Shown in pieces: positions 1 through 5,547 of a stretch of DNA of 7,958 nt. Source of the DNA: Candidatus Omnitrophota bacterium (GTDB taxonomy: Bacteria; Omnitrophota; Gorgyraeia; Duberdicusellales; 4484-171). The notes below the pieces were generated by a model. The model worked only from the letters and a program-made list of their open reading frames with translations. It was not told the origin of the DNA and did not search any database. The stretch covers positions 1 to 7,958 of the forward strand of contig JAUVUO010000052.1 of the NCBI GenBank assembly GCA_030601015.1. Direction: 5' to 3'. Position 1 is the first letter of the stretch. Each line of letters begins with the position of its first letter. A program made the position numbers and the translations under genes.

Positions 1-52
1 AGACATTATTTAGTTGAAGATTTATGTTAGGGATGTTCTTCTTAATTATAGA

Positions 53-673
53 TCACAAAACTTTTCTTATTAAATCTACAGCCTCATTAATGAAAGAGGC
101 AGCCTTATCTTCTAACCCTTTCTTATTACCGACAACAGAAACTCTAATTAACGCACTATTAATATCTTTCCCCATTAACGCATCCCATAAATTATATAAC
201 TCTTGGAGATAATAATTTGAAACAAACCTTCCCTTTGTCGCAAACCAATACCAAACTTTTGTACTCCCTTTTGGCAACTTTATTATTAACTTGTTTGTAG
301 AAAGCACTTTGCCTCCATTTATGGGTATATTTTCTTTTGATTTCTCCATAAGCTCCGCACCTCCTCCTAAATAACAATATTCCGGAGGATGTAGACTATC
401 TCTGTTCCTACCCGCATAAACCATAGCTAAAACAACAACGTCGCCCTCTTCATCTTTATATTCACGCATCAAGACATCCTTTGTCTCAAGAATTTGATAA
501 ACATTTTCTGTAATTTTGATATCCTTACCTTGCCATCGGCCTATCTGAAAAGGCAGTTTATTTAAATGATTCTCTGTAGAAACATTACCTTTTGAACCTT
601 CAATTTTAAAAACTAAAATAGAAGTTACACTTAGGAGAATTATAACTATTAATTGTCTCTTACTAACGAACAT
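53..673 (-). CDS. epsI: EpsI-family exosortase partner protein
   Basis: A 206-residue protein of the EpsI family, which accompanies exosortases either as a separate gene or fused to their C-terminus; its exact biochemical role is not settled. Residues 7-23 form an N-terminal membrane anchor, with the rest predicted outside the cytoplasmic membrane. Residues 40-48 (LPFQIGRWQ) match the usual family opening. H95-P-P-E-Y-C100 corresponds to the conserved H-x-PE-x-C motif, followed by GGG. Residues 141-176 carry the YWF and the ALIRV blocks expected near the C-terminus. The start overlaps the exosortase gene by 25 bases and there is no clear Shine-Dalgarno sequence, so translation is probably coupled to the upstream gene. 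Family assignment is firm from motifs; the symbol follows the family name only. It seems to be the last gene of the operon within the window. Confidence 0.88.
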   Translation of the reverse strand: MFVSKRQLIVIILLSVTSILVFKIEGSKGNVSTENHLNKLPFQIGRWQGKDIKITENVYQILETKDVLMREYKDEEGDVVVLAMVYAGRNRDSLHPPEYCYLGGGAELMEKSKENIPINGGKVLSTNKLIIKLPKGSTKVWYWFATKGRFVSNYYLQELYNLWDALMGKDINSALIRVSVVGNKKGLEDKAASFINEAVDLIRKVL

Positions 674-1509
674 TTCAATAATTTACTAGCTAAAATTAAT
701 AATAAAAATCCTAAAACGAAAACCATAAACCCTGAAAAATCATGAACAACCCCTTGAGCAGCTTTCTCCCCATAAATATAACTAACGATAAATAGAAAAA
801 ATATTCGTGATAAGTTCGATAAAAGAGCTATGGGTATTGTTATAAAAAATAAAATGATTTTCCGCCACAATTTCGCACCGGTCAATTGAGTAAAAACTGC
901 TCCTAAAGCTAAAAAAGAAATTAAAGACCTTAACCCGCTGCAAGGATCTCCCACTAAAAGCTGGCCTCCCGGATAATATATTATTGACCCAACTCTTTGA
1001 GCCTTCATAGATAAACTCTCTGCAATAAAAATTGCCCCTTGTGCGGCTAAAAGTTTCATTTTGAAAGAAATAGCAATAATTACAACTTTAGGTAAAGGCA
1101 GCATAAAAACAAGAAACACTATCGGAAAAATCACCTCTTTCAGAGCTTTTCTTCCGTATAAATACAAAACTATTCCGAATATTGATATAGGAATGGCAAA
1201 ATATGAACCGAAATTTATTCTTAAAGAAAGGCTAGCCAGATGCAGCAAAAGGCCTGCTGATAAAACAAATATCCCTATAATCTCAGATTTAAAATCAATC
1301 TCTTTTAAACGCTTCCTCTTCTGCCATACAAAATATAAACAAACAAATGGTACTATATATCCATGCGAATAGTATGAATCCCTAGCAGAAAACCTCCCAA
1401 AAAGATGAGAATACGTAGGATAAAAAATTACAAAAAACAATGTTGGTATTATAACCTTCATGAAAATTTCTTTTAGTTTTTTATATGATTTTATTCTTGA
1501 TAATTCCAT
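649..1509 (-). CDS. exosortase (EpsH/Xrt family transmembrane cysteine protease)
   Basis: A 286-residue, polytopic membrane protein with about eight hydrophobic segments, typical of exosortases. These are proposed transpeptidases that cut C-terminal sorting tags (PEP-CTERM type) from exported proteins at the inner membrane. The early YSHG motif sits at residues 47-50. The catalytic triad is complete: C190 in GDPCSGLRSL, R235 in NLSRI, and H256 in VVHDFSGF. The length suits an exosortase without a fused EpsI domain, and EpsI follows as the next gene. The chosen start gives a short basic cytoplasmic tail before the first helix. An internal Met17 (base 1461) is an alternative; neither start has a good ribosome site. 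It lies 28 bases downstream of the TPR lipoprotein in the same direction. The subtype (XrtA, B and so on) cannot be named by eye. No substrate gene is visible nearby. Confidence 0.93.
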   Translation of the reverse strand: MELSRIKSYKKLKEIFMKVIIPTLFFVIFYPTYSHLFGRFSARDSYYSHGYIVPFVCLYFVWQKRKRLKEIDFKSEIIGIFVLSAGLLLHLASLSLRINFGSYFAIPISIFGIVLYLYGRKALKEVIFPIVFLVFMLPLPKVVIIAISFKMKLLAAQGAIFIAESLSMKAQRVGSIIYYPGGQLLVGDPCSGLRSLISFLALGAVFTQLTGAKLWRKIILFFITIPIALLSNLSRIFFLFIVSYIYGEKAAQGVVHDFSGFMVFVLGFLLLILASKLLKCSLVRDN

Positions 1510-1537
1510 AATTTATAAAAATAATATTTTATTTTTT

Positions 1538-2974
1538 TTATTTAGCAATTTTATCTTTTAAAACCTTAAGTTGATACGTTGCGAATTTGACAACTCTTTG
1601 ATTCTCAGGATACTTTTTTATTACCTTTTCAAAATTTTCAACAGCTTTGTTTGGAATATTTATTCGCATATAGACAATACCTAAATCTAAAAGATAAGTC
1701 GGATTTAAAGGATATTTGTCGGCCATATTATTAAGAAGTCCTATCGCCTTTTCTTTTTCATCCTTAGCTAAATAACATAAAACTAAAAAACTAACAGCTG
1801 TTCTTGTTTTCAAAGTTTCCTCTTGTCCCTCAGCAAGAATAGACTCGTATTCCGAAATTGCTTTCTTAAGGTATATATCAGCTTTATCATCCTCTTTGAT
1901 ACTTTTATAATGCTGAGTAACCATTATGGGCACAGATAAAGCCATCTTACTATCAGGATAATCTTTTTTAATCTTTCTATAAATACCCATCAACTCATCA
2001 GTATTGTTATCTTTCCTAAAACAATAAGATAACCCCAAATAGGCATCTAAACATACCGGCGGCTTATCAGAATAATCTTTTAATACTCCATAAAAAATAT
2101 CTTTAGATTCATTCAACTCTTGATTCTGAAAGTAAAGTAATCCTAGCTTTAATTTTATTTTCGATATAAGTTTACTTTGCGGATACTTATCAATAAACTC
2201 TTTATAAGATCCAATAGCTTTAGGAAGTTCTTCCTTGTTTCTTGAAAAAATATCACCTTTAACTAAAAATGACTTTGCCGCCTGTAAGCTATCGGGATAT
2301 TCCTTGACAATACTATCCCAGACCTCCATCGATTCGTCTTTATTCCCTCTTTGCAAATGAATTAAAGCTAAATGGTCATTAATTACTGGATAAACCGGTG
2401 TTTCTTTATATTCCTCCAACAAAGACTCGTAATGCCGCACAGCCCTTTTATAAGCATTTTCTTGGCCATTATCATTCTTTTCTTTTTGATAATGCTGTAA
2501 AATATATATAGGCATCCTTAAACCTAAAGTTGTAAGAGGATACAAATCAATAATTTTATCGTATTCTTCAAAGGCTTCTTGCCATTGGCCTTTAGCCTCA
2601 TAAATGTTTCCGATTGAAAAATACGCACTACTGGCAACCTTACTTTTTGAAGCAAAATTTTGAATTATAGACTTTAACTCCTTTTTAGCCTGATCAAATT
2701 TGCCTTGCGATAAAAATAACTTTGAAATAGCAAATTGAGCCTTTAATGATACTTCCTCTAAAGGATAAGAATCTACTACTTTTCTATATACCGAAACTAT
2801 TTCCTGATAATCCTTTTCTTCTAACTGATTATTTTTTTCTTTTAAAACTTTACCAACTTTCTGCTCAGCCTTCCAGAACATTTTCTCTGACATATACTTC
2901 GGATCAGAACACCCTAAAAATAATGGCAAAATTAAAACAACACTTAGCAAAAACAAATTTTTTTTTATTTTCAT
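1538..2974 (-). CDS. outer-membrane-type TPR lipoprotein with internal duplication
   Basis: A 478-residue secreted lipoprotein. Residues 1-21 are a lipoprotein signal (basic KIKK, hydrophobic core, then FLGC), with Cys22 as the lipidated residue. Ser23 and Asp24 follow; Ser at +2 favours sorting to the outer membrane if the Lol rule holds in this organism. The remainder is almost entirely tetratricopeptide-type helical hairpins, with recurrent Y-P or Y-P-D/E-N turns near residues 70, 145, 226, 264, 339, 421 and 455. Such proteins act as docking scaffolds; TPR proteins are common companions of exosortase and exopolysaccharide loci, but no specific partner can be read from the sequence. Two modules about 194 residues apart align without gaps (see findings). 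A ribosome site, AGGA, lies six bases before the ATG. The gene is 29 bases downstream of the membrane protein gene and 28 upstream of the exosortase. Confidence 0.87.
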   Translation of the reverse strand: MKIKKNLFLLSVVLILPLFLGCSDPKYMSEKMFWKAEQKVGKVLKEKNNQLEEKDYQEIVSVYRKVVDSYPLEEVSLKAQFAISKLFLSQGKFDQAKKELKSIIQNFASKSKVASSAYFSIGNIYEAKGQWQEAFEEYDKIIDLYPLTTLGLRMPIYILQHYQKEKNDNGQENAYKRAVRHYESLLEEYKETPVYPVINDHLALIHLQRGNKDESMEVWDSIVKEYPDSLQAAKSFLVKGDIFSRNKEELPKAIGSYKEFIDKYPQSKLISKIKLKLGLLYFQNQELNESKDIFYGVLKDYSDKPPVCLDAYLGLSYCFRKDNNTDELMGIYRKIKKDYPDSKMALSVPIMVTQHYKSIKEDDKADIYLKKAISEYESILAEGQEETLKTRTAVSFLVLCYLAKDEKEKAIGLLNNMADKYPLNPTYLLDLGIVYMRINIPNKAVENFEKVIKKYPENQRVVKFATYQLKVLKDKIAK

Positions 2975-2980
2975 ATCTTT

Positions 2981-2984
2981 TCCT
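2981..2984 (-). promoter_or_regulatory. ribosome binding site of the TPR lipoprotein gene
   Basis: AGGA on the minus strand, six bases before the ATG at 2974. It fixes the start that yields the complete lipoprotein signal peptide. The two genes that follow (exosortase and EpsI) lack a comparable site. Confidence 0.6.
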
Positions 2985-3003
2985 ATATTTCGAATTATTT
3001 ACT

Positions 3004-3807
3004 TCAATTATCTTTTCTGTTGTTTAAATAAAGAACAACCGGAGCCACGGTAATTAAAGCGTTGATTAATAAAATAACAAAAATACCAGCACCTAAAACA
3101 AAAATGATTATATCTGGACTAAACCATCTTACTAAAGTTTGCAACTTATCCTGTAAAACTAATATCGGCAAATATAAAAGTGCCGGTACGGATACCAACA
3201 GGAATGAAGAAACTAAATGTTTAGATAAAAACACAAAATTATTCACTAAAGCCTTAAATAAACCGATTTTATCTATAATAATCATAACCATGGGGTATAG
3301 AAAAAAAAGCTGAACTAAAATCACAATAACATAATTTAATACTGCAGCTAGCAAAGGTTTACTATTTAACAATGCCATAGACCCGGTTAATTTTGTAAAT
3401 AGCAATGAAAATCCAAACATCATTAACCAAACCGCTAATAATAAAAAATATTTTTTAATCGAAACCCGTAAATTTAAAAATTTTTGAGATTCATCACCAA
3501 CATAAGCGTCTTTAACCAACCCAATAGCTACACCTGTCATTAAAACTCCAATTATCGCATCGATTAAAATATTCGCAAAATAAAAAAGTTTTGGAACTAA
3601 AGACAAGTTCAAAGGATAATGCAAAAATGGCTCTCCCCAAAAAGCTCTAATAATTGGGGCTAAAACATATGAAACAGGTCTTTGCGGAGCCATCCAAATC
3701 AAATATAGAGCTATTGAATTGACAACTCCGACTATAAAAAAAGGAACAACAATTTTGGGATTTTCTTTGACCATATTGAAGGTTTGCTTCCAAACTTTAA
3801 CTACCAT
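3004..3807 (-). CDS. six-helix integral membrane protein of unknown function
   Basis: A 267-residue protein that I do not recognise. It has about six membrane segments, near residues 19-39, 74-98, 120-138, 152-178, 198-218 and 231-260, and no signal peptide. The N-terminus (WKQTFNMVKENPKIVVPF) is amphipathic and runs into the first helix, and a similar amphipathic stretch (FKALVNNFVFLSKH, 184-197) precedes the fifth. This layout recalls the broad group of small membrane proteins annotated as DUF975- or DUF4013-like or glycerophosphodiesterase membrane domains, but no catalytic motif is visible and the resemblance is only by shape. The start is supported by GGAG seven bases upstream. It is the first gene of the likely operon with the TPR lipoprotein, exosortase and EpsI (29-base gap to the next), so a role in envelope or exopolysaccharide assembly is inferred from context only. 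Confidence 0.8.
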   Translation of the reverse strand: MVVKVWKQTFNMVKENPKIVVPFFIVGVVNSIALYLIWMAPQRPVSYVLAPIIRAFWGEPFLHYPLNLSLVPKLFYFANILIDAIIGVLMTGVAIGLVKDAYVGDESQKFLNLRVSIKKYFLLLAVWLMMFGFSLLFTKLTGSMALLNSKPLLAAVLNYVIVILVQLFFLYPMVMIIIDKIGLFKALVNNFVFLSKHLVSSFLLVSVPALLYLPILVLQDKLQTLVRWFSPDIIIFVLGAGIFVILLINALITVAPVVLYLNNRKDN

Positions 3808-3814
3808 TTTGAAT

Positions 3815-3818
3815 CTCC
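3815..3818 (-). promoter_or_regulatory. ribosome binding site of the membrane protein gene
   Basis: GGAG on the minus strand, seven bases before the ATG at 3807. It is the first gene of the four-gene cluster. The site lies only ten bases downstream of the inverted repeat at 3829-3855, so pairing there could influence initiation. Confidence 0.6.
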
Positions 3819-3828
3819 ATTTAATTAT

Positions 3829-3855
3829 GGGACTGTTTCAAAAAGCCATAGTCCC
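3829..3855. repeat. inverted repeat GGGACT-N15-AGTCCC in the operon leader
   Basis: Perfect 6-base arms (3829-3834 and 3850-3855) enclose a 15-base loop. In a region this poor in G and C, arms of GGGACT stand out. On the minus strand the stem would form in the 5' leader, ten bases before the ribosome site of the membrane protein gene. There is no U-tract, so it does not read as an intrinsic terminator. The adjoining GATT-rich sequence suggests it is one end of a dispersed intergenic repeat rather than a purpose-built regulator. Confidence 0.55.
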
Positions 3856-3856
3856 T

Positions 3857-3896
3857 GATTACACTGATTAATTATTGATTGCATAGATTGAAACAT
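3857..3896. repeat. degenerate 20-base tandem repeat with phased GATT
   Basis: GATT recurs at 3857, 3866, 3877 and 3886, spaced 9, 11 and 9 bases. This defines two 20-base units (3857-3876 and 3877-3896) identical at 12 of 20 positions. It directly adjoins the GGGACT inverted repeat. The pattern resembles the GATTACACTGATT-type dispersed intergenic repeats I recall from other bacterial genomes, here worn down; that link is from memory and was not checked. Confidence 0.4.
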
Positions 3897-3937
3897 TAAT
3901 TTTTTATCGCTGAAATCATCTTTTAATCATTAAAATC

Positions 3938-3965
3938 AGGCGCTCTTGTTATTATGAAAAACGCC
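3938..3965. repeat. inverted repeat AGGCG/CGCCT in the operon leader
   Basis: Five-base G+C-rich arms (about 3938-3942 and 3961-3965, within a base) surround an 18-base A+T-rich loop. The right arm is followed on the plus strand by TTTT, but no plus-strand gene precedes it. On the minus strand it would fold in the transcript just after the candidate start point near 3981. The stem is short, so its meaning is uncertain. Confidence 0.35.
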
Positions 3966-3987
3966 TTTTAAAAAATATATTTATAAT

Positions 3988-3996
3988 ATTATAGCA
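3988..3996 (-). promoter_or_regulatory. candidate extended -10 promoter of the exosortase operon
   Basis: The minus strand reads TGCTATAAT, a perfect sigma-70 -10 hexamer with the TGn extension. A -35 box at 17 bases spacing would be TGTCAA, which is poor, as is common for extended -10 promoters. Transcription would begin near 3981 and leave a leader of about 174 bases that includes both inverted repeats. A+T richness makes chance TATAAT strings likely, so confidence is moderate. Confidence 0.4.
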
Positions 3997-4131
3997 TTAA
4001 TTAATCATTTTTGACATCTTTTTAACAAAATTTAAAAAACCAATTTTGACATAACTCAAAATTTTTTTATTAAAGATTTTTCAATTTTTATACGCGGCAA
4101 AGTCTTTTGAGGTTAAATTGATGTGGTCTTA

Positions 4132-5019
4132 TTACCTAGCGCCTTCTCCAGTCAACATTGTTTTAACTGTCCAAAGGGCTATCTTAAAATCGAAAAGCCA
4201 ACTCATTTTATCGATATAAATTGAATCAAATTTCAATTTCCTTTCTGAATCTTTTATCGATGCCCCATACCTATAACGAACTTGTGCTAAACCGGTTATT
4301 CCGGGTCTAACGTCTAAACGCTTTGTGAAATTCGGCACAGTTCTCGTAATAATTTCTGTAAACTCCGGCCGCTCCGGCCTAGGGCCTATTAAACTCATAT
4401 CACCTCTAAACACATTAATAAGTTGGGGTAATTCATCAAGATGAGCTTTTCTTAAAAACTGGCCGATTTTAGTAATTCGGGGATCATCTTCTTGAGTCCA
4501 AACTGGACCTGTTTCTAATTCCGCATTTCGCCTCATTGTACGGAATTTCCACATTTTAAAAAGTTTTCCATTCTGTCCAAGCCTTTCCTGCTTAAAAAAA
4601 ACCGCACCGTCAGAATCAATCATAGTTATTAGAGCAATTATTAAATATAAAGGTGATAAAACAATCAAAGATACAGCAGAAACAATAATATCAAGAGCTC
4701 TTTTCAACCTTAAATAATTCTTCCTGACAAATCGTATAATAATACTTGCCAGTCCACCGCCCATAATCCATGAAAAAAAACTCCCTAATAGAAAATTATT
4801 CATTGTCTCTGGGATAGCCGCTTCACCTTGGGCGTAAACCAAACTTTTCACAACCATAAAGACTATTCCTAAAAAGAAAAGACATGACATAGCTATGTTT
4901 ATGATTAACCGGTTTTTTTTAGTAAGTTTGGCAAAACCTTTATTAAAATATTTAAACCAGCCTAAAAATAAATTTCTCAATTCAATTTTAATGATTTTAT
5001 AAAAACGTTTACTATTCAT
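4132..5019 (-). CDS. polyprenyl-phosphate sugar-1-phosphate transferase (bacterial sugar transferase family)
   Basis: Initiating sugar transferase that moves a sugar phosphate from a nucleotide sugar to undecaprenyl phosphate at the inner membrane, the first step of exopolysaccharide or glycan assembly. At 295 residues it has two N-terminal membrane segments (about 38-63 and 75-98). The catalytic domain (about 104-295) follows, with its re-entrant helix, FRTM at 159-162 and the Asp195-Glu196 dyad in LDELPQL. Next come GDMSLIGPRPERPEF and RPGITGLAQVRYRYGAS, wording typical of the exosortase-associated subgroup. It is longer than minimal PglC enzymes (about 200) but lacks the soluble N-terminal domain of full-length WbaP-like proteins (450 or more). 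The ATG at 5019 is preferred over an in-frame ATG at 5061, because AGAGGT lies four bases before it and the sigma-54 promoter would start RNA near 5054, downstream of the longer start. The sugar used is unknown. Confidence 0.92.
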   Translation of the reverse strand: MNSKRFYKIIKIELRNLFLGWFKYFNKGFAKLTKKNRLIINIAMSCLFFLGIVFMVVKSLVYAQGEAAIPETMNNFLLGSFFSWIMGGGLASIIIRFVRKNYLRLKRALDIIVSAVSLIVLSPLYLIIALITMIDSDGAVFFKQERLGQNGKLFKMWKFRTMRRNAELETGPVWTQEDDPRITKIGQFLRKAHLDELPQLINVFRGDMSLIGPRPERPEFTEIITRTVPNFTKRLDVRPGITGLAQVRYRYGASIKDSERKLKFDSIYIDKMSWLFDFKIALWTVKTMLTGEGAR

Positions 5020-5023
5020 GATT

Positions 5024-5029
5024 ACCTCT
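5024..5029 (-). promoter_or_regulatory. ribosome binding site deciding the sugar transferase start
   Basis: AGAGGT on the minus strand, four bases before the ATG at 5019. It is the best Shine-Dalgarno sequence in the window. No such site precedes the alternative in-frame ATG at 5061. Confidence 0.75.
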
Positions 5030-5064
5030 TTTTTAATTAACTTATTGTACAATTCAGTCAAAAA

Positions 5065-5080
5065 AGCATGTTCTATGCCA
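5065..5080 (-). promoter_or_regulatory. sigma-54 (RpoN) promoter of the sugar transferase gene
   Basis: The minus strand reads TGGCATAGAACATGCT. Against the sigma-54 consensus TGGCAYRNNNNTTGCW only one fixed base differs (A for the first T of TTGC). The GG of the -24 element and the GC of the -12 element are separated by exactly ten bases, as required. The predicted start is near 5054, giving a 35-base leader with a good ribosome site before the ATG at 5019. Sigma-54 control with a dedicated two-component activator is known for exosortase-linked exopolysaccharide clusters. Confidence 0.7.
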
Positions 5081-5087
5081 AATTGAG

Positions 5088-5120
5088 AAATTTCGAAAAA
5101 AAACTAAAAAAAACCAATTT
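5088..5120. promoter_or_regulatory. phased A-tracts (predicted DNA bend) behind the sigma-54 promoter
   Basis: AAATTT (5088-5093), A8 (5096-5103), A8 (5106-5113) and AATTT (5116-5120) have centres about 9-10 bases apart, in phase with the helix. They lie immediately upstream of the -24 element. Phased A-tracts bend DNA, which could help a distal activator loop to the polymerase. The base composition is extreme, so the phasing might be fortuitous. Confidence 0.4.
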
Positions 5121-5313
5121 ACCAACAATAATATTGTTTTTTTTAAAAAATCTAACTAAATTTACCTTTAACAACTTTTTAAAAAAATAAAAATGTTTAA
5201 AAAAATAAACATAAATGTTCATTAAATGAGATATTTGTCATAACTCATTCTATACCAAAATGTTACAAATAGCATACTTAATCGACAAAACCTTTGAAAT
5301 ATTATTTTTTTAA

Positions 5314-5328
5314 ACACTAACATAGTGT
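5314..5328. promoter_or_regulatory. 15-base palindrome ACACTA-ACA-TAGTGT, possible activator site
   Basis: Perfect 6-base arms with a 3-base spacer form the clearest operator-like palindrome in the intergenic region. It is centred about 240 bases upstream of the sigma-54 -24 element and about 190 bases upstream of the plus-strand -10 box. The spacing would suit an enhancer for the former. Its function is inferred from symmetry and position alone. Confidence 0.35.
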
Positions 5329-5510
5329 CAAAAAAAAGACGCACTAACTCTCCCTTTTAATTAATATCCTCAAGGGCCTCCGTCTAACAAATATATATTT
5401 TTACATTTTTCTTTTCCTAAAATTTAACAATCAAGTAAACCGCCAAAAACGAATAATGTCTACTGTGATTGAATGACTTAAAATTTTTTAAAATATTTAT
5501 TGTAAATTTA

Positions 5511-5519
5511 TGATATAAT
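5511..5519 (+). promoter_or_regulatory. extended -10 promoter of the ligase-ACP-acyltransferase gene
   Basis: TGATATAAT is a perfect extended -10 element (TGn plus TATAAT). No good -35 hexamer is found at 16-18 bases, as is usual for this class. Transcription would begin near 5526, about 22 bases before the ATG at 5548. Confidence 0.55.
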
Positions 5520-5547
5520 ATTTTTTTAATGTGATCAATATAGCAAA

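Larger units (their letters stand above)
3808..4131. other. non-coding leader between sugar transferase and exosortase operon
   Basis: These 324 bases contain no plausible gene on either strand. Reading down the minus strand they hold two TTTTGACAT copies 35 bases apart (near 4011 and 4046 on the plus strand) and an extended -10 box (3988-3996). Next come a G+C-rich inverted repeat (3938-3965), a perfect AT palindrome (TTTTAATCATTAAAA, 3921-3935), a GATT-phased degenerate repeat (3857-3896) and a GGGACT/AGTCCC inverted repeat (3829-3855). I see no canonical hairpin-plus-U-tract terminator after the sugar transferase, so read-through into the operon is possible. Confidence 0.6.
5020..5547. other. 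divergent intergenic region with promoters for both flanking genes
   Basis: These 528 bases between the divergent sugar transferase and ligase-acyltransferase genes are very A+T-rich. They hold the sigma-54 promoter (5065-5080), A-tracts in helical phase (5088-5120) and an AT-rich inverted repeat AACAATA-A-TATTGTT (5124-5138). Further right are a palindrome TCATTAAATGA (5219-5229), AATGAG/CTCATT arms (5225-5249), the ACACTA-ACA-TAGTGT palindrome (5314-5328) and the plus-strand extended -10 box (5511-5519). No convincing gene or structured RNA is seen; 5340-5500 in particular shows nothing I can name. Confidence 0.6.

Noticed and set aside
1..52. A possible start of another minus-strand gene (ATG at bases 6-4) after EpsI.
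   Set aside because: Only two codons would be in the window and no ribosome site precedes it, so it cannot be supported.
1061..1372. A 103-codon plus-strand frame opposite the exosortase.
   Set aside because: It is the complement of membrane-coding sequence, with no ribosome site, while the opposite strand encodes all exosortase motifs.
4011..4051. Two plus-strand TTGACA hexamers as -35 boxes.
   Set aside because: No suitable -10 box follows at 16-18 bases and no plus-strand gene begins nearby.
5124..5138. Hairpin AACAATAATATTGTT followed by a T-run, resembling a plus-strand terminator.
   Set aside because: No plus-strand gene lies upstream, the stem is all weak pairs, and the sequence sits behind a minus-strand promoter.
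5068..5190. A 40-codon plus-strand frame in the divergent intergenic region.
   Set aside because: It begins inside the sigma-54 promoter, has no ribosome site, and its Lys/Phe/Asn-rich product only reflects A- and T-runs.
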